DNA of 64,000 nt from Wyeomyia smithii (Eukaryota; Arthropoda; Insecta; Diptera; Culicidae): assembly GCF_029784165.1 (NCBI RefSeq), contig NC_073695.1:138722285-138786284 (forward strand), given 5' to 3'. The first letter of the stretch is position 1; each line of letters begins with the position of its first letter. Of this stretch, positions 54,373 through 64,000 are shown piece after piece. The position numbers and the translations under genes were made by a program. The notes below the pieces were generated by a model, which did no database searches, was not told the origin of the DNA, and saw only the letters and a program-made list of their open reading frames with translations.

Positions 54373-55218
54373 TGTAGCAAACGCATTATTTAGAACTTGA
54401 CAATATAGTCATTCAGCAACTCATTTATTATTGTTCTTATAAAAGAAATTAGAATAGATTTAATAATCGCAAATAGGTTCCCTTCATAGAGCAGATTGCT
54501 ACATAGATAATCCCCGACCGACCCTTCGTGCGGGTGCTAGATTAGAAGCAGGTATAGAATTTCTAGATCCGTGCGAGTGCACTGATCGTAAGCGGTCTAT
54601 TTTCTCAGTCTGTTAGGTTTAGCCAGCGTCAATGACTATGTGAATTATGGCCGGATAATGCTCAAAGAAAAGGGCGATAAGTCCTATTATCAGCCGGCGC
54701 GTCTGCGTACGCATTATCTTAAGTAGGGAAATAGGGAATGCAAATCCGGCGTTTTGTAAAACATTGTAACTATCTGAATGAATGTTGTCGTAGGCGCGTG
54801 TGAAGAAAGAGCCGATAACGTTCGAAACCTTTCTCCCGTTCAGGTACCGGATTAAGGGTAGGCAAATTTGACCTGACTAGGCGAGTGGAAATTTTGTCGC
54901 GTTCTTTTTGATCCCTTACGAAGATTAGGAGAATCTTCTCTCTCATTTTCTCTTCCATACGTAGGCATAGTTCATAAGATTCCAATTTGTAAACTTTGTA
55001 TATAAACCCGATTTGCTACCAAATAAAATGATACCACTAGCAAAACCGAACTCGCGTAGATCTTTCTTAATCCGAACGTTAGATTTCAGAGGTTGTCCCT
55101 TGCGTGTTCAAGCCTTTCGAATGCGAAAAGGACCTTTGCACGTCGGTTAAGATAACACGAGGAATCTAACCCTTTTTAAAAGAAAGAAGTTCTTCTTGAT
55201 AAACTCCTGAAGTCGACA
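54373..55218 (+). repeat. BEL/Pao 3' LTR
   Basis: Direct copy of 38802-39650, three bases shorter in a (TTA)n run. Followed by the ATATC duplication at 55219-55223. Confidence 0.9.
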
Positions 55219-55223
55219 ATATC

Positions 55224-55315
55224 GATAACGAATTCTCTCAACTATAATCTAGTTGATCGAGACCGCTATTAGCCCCAAGGCTAGCGTGCGATATTGTTTT
55301 GTTTTCAACACGGTC
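55224..55315 (+). mobile_element. SINE, right part after the BEL insertion
   Basis: The sequence after ATATC (GATAACGAATTCTCTCAACT ... GCTAGCGTGCGATATTGTTT) continues the 38620-38801 body. It ends near a block complementary to AACAATATCG. The assignment is an inference from continuity across the insertion. Confidence 0.5.
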
Positions 55316-57137
55316 AAACTCGACACTTTGAAAAAACTTTTATACAATGGCAAATTGAAGGAAACACAGACTTGAAAAATTAGTCTGTAATATTTGCACA
55401 TTCAGTATTCCTTCGTTTGAGTCATGCATGCGTTACAGCAAGAAGATAGTTACAGTTAGGGAGAAACGAATACTACACTCAAAACAGAGAACACGCACAT
55501 GCGTCGTTTTCTGATAGCGTGTAACCAAATGCTTAGACATACGTAACACTGGCGATTTTTTTTGGTACTCTTTGCCCCACATCACCCGGTACCAACACCA
55601 GTATGAACCCCAGCAAACAATTTTGTTGATTTACAGCTTAATAAGCTATTATACAGTGGATTTTGGCTGAATTATAGCTTAATCAACCGTTATTCAACAA
55701 AAGTGTTTGTTGGGACTCCCGCATAAACAAATACCATACACGAATTGTTTCCCGTATGGTATCTTAACCATTTATAAAATAGTCACATAACCATTTACAT
55801 ACCATATCAGCTTCAGTTTTGACCATCTAGTTTATAGTAAACTGAGAAATAACCATTTGGTGAACTAGGCGTTAGGTATGGTTACCATTCAAAAACAGCG
55901 ATTTTCCCGAACAATTTTTTTTCGATATTTTACACGATATGGCAAACTAATAATCCAAAATTTTGTACTAAAACTATTCTTCAAATAGTATAAATATGTT
56001 ATTTTGTTGAAACACGATACGCATCTGGTCGATACGATGGTATTTAATGGTATTTAAATAGTTCCTAATAGTTTACGTAACATAGCAGTATCAGTACTAC
56101 TATTGTTGAATAATCTTGTCAAGAATATTGAGTTTATCATATTTTTTAGTTTACGAATATTATATTAGAAATGATCGCTGTATTCTATACTTTCATCATT
56201 ATTCTGTAGACCACACAAAGGGTTTGTGAACCACCAGTTAAAAATCACTGTGATGAAGCAACTTTGGAGCATTCTCGATCCATGTTTTAGCAATAAAACA
56301 TGAAAAACGTGTAAAAATAAATATATTCTTTATTGCCCCTTGCATGACTATTTGGACTTCTGTGATAATCATTCATTGCCCAATTTCTATTTCGCTTTAT
56401 CAAATTGACACCTCAGTAGCGCAGTGGCAGTTTTTTTGGGTTCATTGTTTGTTTTGTTATTCATTTGCAACCAGTGCTGATAAAAGTCATTTTCCCCAGC
56501 AAAATTCTTCGAGAATTACAGCCAATCATTTTCAATTTTCACTTCCAATGATCGCAGCACTCTTTCAGATACACTAGATTTTCGTCCTAGTAACGTGCTG
56601 TTATACTCAGATGAAATAGATCGCGCGCATCGTTCATGGTCACGGAATAAAATTTGACGACAAATCCAACCAAATGATCTTCACTTCAAAGCGAAAAAGA
56701 AAAACAAACAGTCTACTCAACCAAAATAAACCTCACCGAAACACTTTTTCATTGACACTGACCGATGCCTTGACAATCTTCGTTAACTGATAAACTGATT
56801 TTGTTGTCTTGCTTTCATCGCATGAAATATAATGAGGTGTTTTGACAGTTCACTTCCATGCAAAAAGCGGGAAGGGAGAACTCTGAAAAGATTGTAAAAA
56901 AATAACGTTTCTGGATGCCTTTTTTCACTTTCACTCAAGACTGTTAACAAATATCAACCCTGTTTGCAACATTAAGTATATGTTTTTGAGCAGCTTTAGT
57001 TGAAAATTAGGTTGAATATCAAAACAAAACTAAGTGTTACATGATTGATTGGGTGATACTGAGTATCGATACTTTCTCAATTGTTATTGTATCGATACCA
57101 GACCTCACGGTTTCAAGTATACTTTATTAATATTTAT
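55316..57137. other. Intergenic, one MITE, no gene seen
   Basis: AT-rich; apart from the MITE at 55608-55714 no frame, domain or long inverted repeat was recognised. TATCGATAC-like words occur near 57064 and 57090. Confidence 0.4.
55608..55714. mobile_element. MITE, 107 bp
   Basis: Left end CCCAGCAAACAATTTTGTTG and right end, reverse-complemented, CCCAACAAACACTTTTGTTG. Palindromic GCTTAATAAGC-like words inside. No clear duplication. Confidence 0.7.
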
Positions 57138-57670
57138 ATTATGCATTAAGTTAAAAAGTGGAGTTGTCGACTAGCGACATTCGATTTTTCTCTCATACCG
57201 TACATTATACCTAACGTCGGAAGTAATGCGCTGTATACTGCCGCTCATAGCAAGTCCGTCCCATTTGCGTTTTGGTGCTGATGAGAAAACAGCAATTAAA
57301 AATCGTAACACTTTAAGTGGAATTTTGCACTCAAATGCTTTTTCAATCAAAACCATCAACAGAATTTAGTACTGCAATGACAATCTAACACTTTTGCATC
57401 ATAAAACTTGCATAAACACCAAAATTTGATAAAAATTTGTAGATAATTATAATCTGGGACTCACATGCGATTACTTTTAGAGTACGTAGCCAGAATGATA
57501 GCAAGTCAGTCCCATAGCCAGCTACGACCGGTGATGAAAAACAAACTACTGCAAATCGATGGCGGTGCTATAGCTTGTGTTTGGAATGAATCCATCGCTG
57601 GTCAATTCATAAATGACCTTCTCTCGTGCTTCATTAAACAAGTTTTTTGTGAGAAGCATAACACAATGTA

Positions 57671-58273
57671 CAGCACTCGTTCGCTAATTGCACGCGATTT
57701 AGTTGCACTGCGTTTTGATTGCACGTCCGTTAGTTGCACGAAAGTGCAATTAAAAAGCAGTTTTGCGTCAAACTACACGTGGTTTTTGAAGCTAATGTCT
57801 CTCTGTCAAGTTTTGCGAGGGGATACTGAATGCGCGAAATATTTAATTACCTGAAAATAAATTCAATATTTTTAATTTTGTTATTTTAGATTCCGGTTGT
57901 ATGTACTAAATAACAAATATACATAATCACATTGCACGTTTGCCCAATTTGTTTTCAATTATAGTCGATCTAATTAATTTCAATTTGATCACTTGTGTCG
58001 AATCCTCACTGAAATGTCGCATTAAGCTGTCCACACACTGAACAGCTTCTGAAAACGTGGGATTCTCTGAAATACAGTAATGTGCGTTACACTCCAACTA
58101 AGTTGCAATGCATGAAAAAATCTGACTGGTTCGAAATTGGTTCGTAAACGGATACACGAAAACCAAACATTAGCGCACCCCCTAAAAATTTTTGACAGTT
58201 TTGAGTTCATGCAATTAAAAAGCCCATCCGCTAGTTGCACTGCAACTTTCGTGCAATTAGCGCACGAGTGCTG
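57671..58273 (+). mobile_element. CAGCACTCG MITE, copy 1, 603 bp
   Basis: Inverted termini CAGCACTCGTTCGCTAATTG (left) and, reverse-complemented, CAGCACTCGTGCGCTAATTG (right), TA on both sides. Subterminal repeats of the words TTAGTTGCAC, CTAATTGCAC and CTAGTTGCAC. No coding. Tc1/mariner-type target duplication. Confidence 0.85.
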
Positions 58274-58959
58274 TACCAACTGCTCAAAATAAAATTAGAT
58301 TTTGTTTTTACATTTGATACTACTGATAAATTCGAAATTAGTTTATGTGTAGGAACTTGTTCTAAATTTTCCTGAGAGCGGTCACACGTTCGTGACGGCG
58401 GACAGCTTCCACGTAGCAGTGGAAGCAAATATGAAAGAACACCTATAGGAAAATGTTTGCTCCGTTAAAAACAGCTAAGTAGCGTACTGAAGTATTTGAA
58501 ATGACTGACATATTCTTCAAAACGAAATTCACGCCAATAATTGAATAATTCTTGCCCACGTCTTTTCATAAAATACGGATAAAATACGAAAACTAGTATT
58601 AACTAGAGATTGCTTTAACTAACAATACAGTGACACACCTGAAGCGTTCACTGTCAACAAACAACAGCTGAAAAAAGCTACTGGTGGAAACTTTGTCTTG
58701 AAGAAAACATTGTACTATCACCTAGAGCCACACGATGTAGAACGCGTAAAATTCAATCAAACCTCCTATCAAATATCATTTGGTACATCCAATTCTAAAC
58801 ATGAAGACCATACGTTGTGGTAAATATCACATTTTTCATAATCATTATTGGCTGTGGGGTTAAATTGCAAAGATTTCTGCAATGGGACCGACTTGCGATC
58901 ACTTTTGCTATGGGACAAACCGGCTGGCTATTTTTTTCATAGTTCCTCAGAACAAAGTA

Positions 58960-59563
58960 CAGCACTCGTGCGCTTATTGCACGAAAGTTGCAGTGCAACT
59001 AGCGGATGGGCCTTTTTAATTGCATGAACTCAAAACTGTCAAAAATTTTTAGGGGGTGCGCTAATGTTTGGTTTTCGTGTATCCGTTTACGAACCAATTT
59101 CGAACCAGTCAGATTTTTTCATGCATTGCAACTTAGTTGGAGTGTAACGCACATTACTGTATTTCAGAGAATCCCACGTTTTCAGAAGCTGTTCAGTGTG
59201 TGGACAGCTTAATGCGACATTTCAGTGAGGATTCGACACAAGTGATCAAATTGAAATTAATTAGATCGACTATAATTGAAAACAAATTGGGCAAACGTGC
59301 AATGTGATTATGTATATTTGTTATTTAGTACATACAACCGGAATCTAAAATAACAAAATTAAAAATATTGAATTTATTTTCAGGTAATTAAATATTTCGC
59401 GCATTCAGTATCCCCTCGCAAAACTTGACAGAGAGACATTAGCTTCAAAAACCACGTGTAGTTTGACGCAAAACTGCTTTTTAATTGCACTTTCGTGCAA
59501 CTAACGGACGTGCAATCAAAACGCAGTGCAACTAAATCGCGTGCAATTAGCGAACGAGTGCTG
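58960..59563 (-). mobile_element. CAGCACTCG MITE, copy 2, 604 bp, inverted
   Basis: Reverse-complement copy of 57671-58273; wherever compared by eye the two agree almost base for base. Flanked by TA at 58958-58959 and 59564-59565. About 690 bp separate the copies. Confidence 0.88.
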
Positions 59564-59793
59564 TATTCAAAAATATTTGTTTTATCGAAAGTAGATATAA
59601 AAAGGAATTGCTTCCATAAATGAACTCAAAATTGACAAAAATGCAATTGGGACGGACTTGCCATGAGCGGCAGTATAGCAAATCAGATGCGTTATACAGC
59701 GCACTACTTCCGACGTTAAGTATGATGTACGGTATGAGAGTAAAATCGAATGTCGCTAGTCGACAACTCCAATTTTCAACTTAATGCATGATA

Positions 59794-63180
<3,387 letters not shown>

Positions 63181-63302
63181 GAATATTTTTAAATAGGTAT
63201 AAAAATATTTATAGATCTAAATTTTATATATATATCAACCGTGTCCTGCTTCTAGTAAATTTCAGTATTCAAATCGAAAAAAATAGATAGACTAATACTC
63301 AC

Positions 63303-63552
63303 TGCAGATGAATTCAAATATTTTGGGGCATATCTTTTCCCCTGCAGGATATGCCATTGTACCATTCGGGTTTCTAGCCTTGGCAAATCGTTGGCATGGT
63401 TTGCCTGTTACACTTGTTTTAATTAGTTGCTCTGCGTTGACTAGCTTCATCAGCAGTAACCCGCTAAAGATGCTGTCGGTTGCCGATCGATCTGACAACT
63501 CCTTCAGTTCCTTTTTTGTTGAGTCAATTCCGTCTGTCTCTGTGAATTCAAC
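63303..63552 (-). CDS. Candidate internal exon, unknown protein
   Basis: An 83-codon stretch open in one frame between a good acceptor (CTTCATACATAG/GTT) and a strong donor (TGCA/GTGAGT). The peptide is polar and acidic first (DSTKKELKELSDRS), then LLLMKLVNAEQLIKTSVTGK, then YPAGEKICPKIFEFIC. The middle faintly recalls a BEN-type DNA-binding domain, but this is weak. It could be an exon of a host gene or of another transposon. The next intron phase would be 1. An AAGATGGCGG motif on the minus strand at about 63816-63825 lies upstream. Confidence 0.35.
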
Positions 63553-64000
63553 CTATGTATGAAGAAAACAGAAAATCAGAATAAGGAGAAATGTGCCAAT
63601 ACTCGAGTTTACATGCGATTACATTTTCCCAGATGTCGCCGTCAGTAACTGAGGGTTTTTCAGAGAAGCGATACGAATACAATCTATTCTTTTACGCAGA
63701 TACCACGCAAAATTCCGCGTTATTTGGAGCATCCTCCTATTTTCGAGCATCCACCAAAACTAAACTAAAAAATCCACGTTGTCACGAAAATATTAAAAAC
63801 CGCTTGCTTAAACCGCCATCTTAAGAGTCGATTAATACTTTCTGACATGTCTGTATGACTGTCATCGTAACCACATCTGACAAGACAAATGGAAATAGAA
63901 ACGTTCCTTATCGATCTGATAATCTGATTTGATATGATGACAGTCAGACGAAAATATTAGATAGTCTTAATTAGCTTTAAACGGTTAAGTTGCTGCCACA
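63553..64000. other. Right edge, upstream of the candidate exon
   Basis: Contains a minus-strand AAGATGGCGG word (YY1/Pho-like) near 63820. A weak inverted pair (TGTCTGTATGACTGTCATC and GATGACAGTCAGACG) at about 63848-63953 may be a small MITE. No gene recognised. Confidence 0.35.

Larger units (their letters stand above)
38802..55218 (+). mobile_element. BEL/Pao LTR retrotransposon, 16.4 kb, internally duplicated
   Basis: Direct LTRs 38802-39650 (849 bp) and 54373-55218 (846 bp) begin TGTAGCAAACGC and end AAGTCGACA, with an ATATC duplication. I counted about 13 substitutions plus a 3-bp indel between them. The interior has a PHD-finger gag start, gag and Pao-type RT/RNase H remnants. It is twice the normal length because most of the interior is present twice and three DNA transposons are inserted. 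No integrase core could be found, so it seems lost in both units. Confidence 0.9.
57138..59793. mobile_element. 2.65 kb foldback structure with outer inverted repeats
   Basis: The outer arms (57138-57266 and 59638-59793) are inverted copies containing GTTGTCGACTAGCGACATTC, ACGTCGGAAGTA and GCAAGTCCGTCCCA. GCAAGTCMGTCCCAT words also occur at about 57511 and, inverted, at about 58882. Two inverted 0.6 kb MITEs are nested inside. No transposase frame. Probably a large non-autonomous element with later insertions. Confidence 0.75.

Overview
This is a stretch of insect, most likely culicine mosquito, repetitive DNA. It has AT-rich intergenic sequence, spliced introns with GTAAGT-type donors, and a dense nest of transposable elements: CR1/Q-like, RTE (JAM1-like), I/Loner-like and R1-clade non-LTR retrotransposons, Ty3/gypsy and BEL/Pao LTR elements, a tRNA-derived SINE, P-like and hAT-like DNA transposons and many MITEs. 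The host assignment is inferred from the mix of families; no diagnostic single-copy gene is visible. No prokaryotic features, CRISPR array, rRNA or functional tRNA were seen. The only candidate host exon is at the far right (63303-63552, minus).

Region by region. 1-3251: 3' part of an RT + RNase H non-LTR element ending in poly(A). 3482-5899 and 20470-21262: two halves of one RTE element (minus), split by a 14.6 kb Ty3/gypsy element (5900-20469, minus). The gypsy LTRs are 643 and 640 bp, the target duplication is CATT, and a 5'-truncated CR1 copy sits between gag and pol. 21262-25021: decayed CR1/Q element (plus). 25178-27298: another CR1 fragment split by an opposite-strand CR1 copy. 27433-27668: TTAA-flanked MITE. 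27730-29762: a 2 kb RT-less segment flanked by 23-bp direct repeats. 29977-30328: paired MITEs.

31068-37307 is a stack of DNA transposons. An hAT-like element (8-bp duplication ATCGATAG) sits in a TATCGATA cluster. Two different P-like elements then lie head to tail, with the octamer GAATAGAC before, between and after them. The larger (32574-37161) carries a spliced THAP-domain, P-type transposase gene on the minus strand with all three catalytic acidic positions recognisable, but with a frameshift, one nonsense codon and a missing THAP cysteine. The smaller (31779-32565) keeps a decayed THAP-like exon on the plus strand.

37307-38620 holds MITEs and a strong palindrome. A SINE at 38620 is split by a 16.4 kb BEL/Pao element (38802-55218; LTRs 849 and 846 bp, duplication ATATC). 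The interior of that element is tandemly duplicated (41258-47399 and 47400-54190) through a 3-bp microhomology. Each copy then took its own DNA-transposon insertion and deletions. 57138-59793 is a large inverted-repeat structure holding two essentially identical 0.6 kb MITEs in opposite orientation. 60666-63177 has three long (AT)n arrays with an R1-clade element between the last two.

No autonomous, fully intact element is apparent. The window is an archive of insertion order rather than an operon-like functional unit. All identifications come from motif reading by eye, without database searches.
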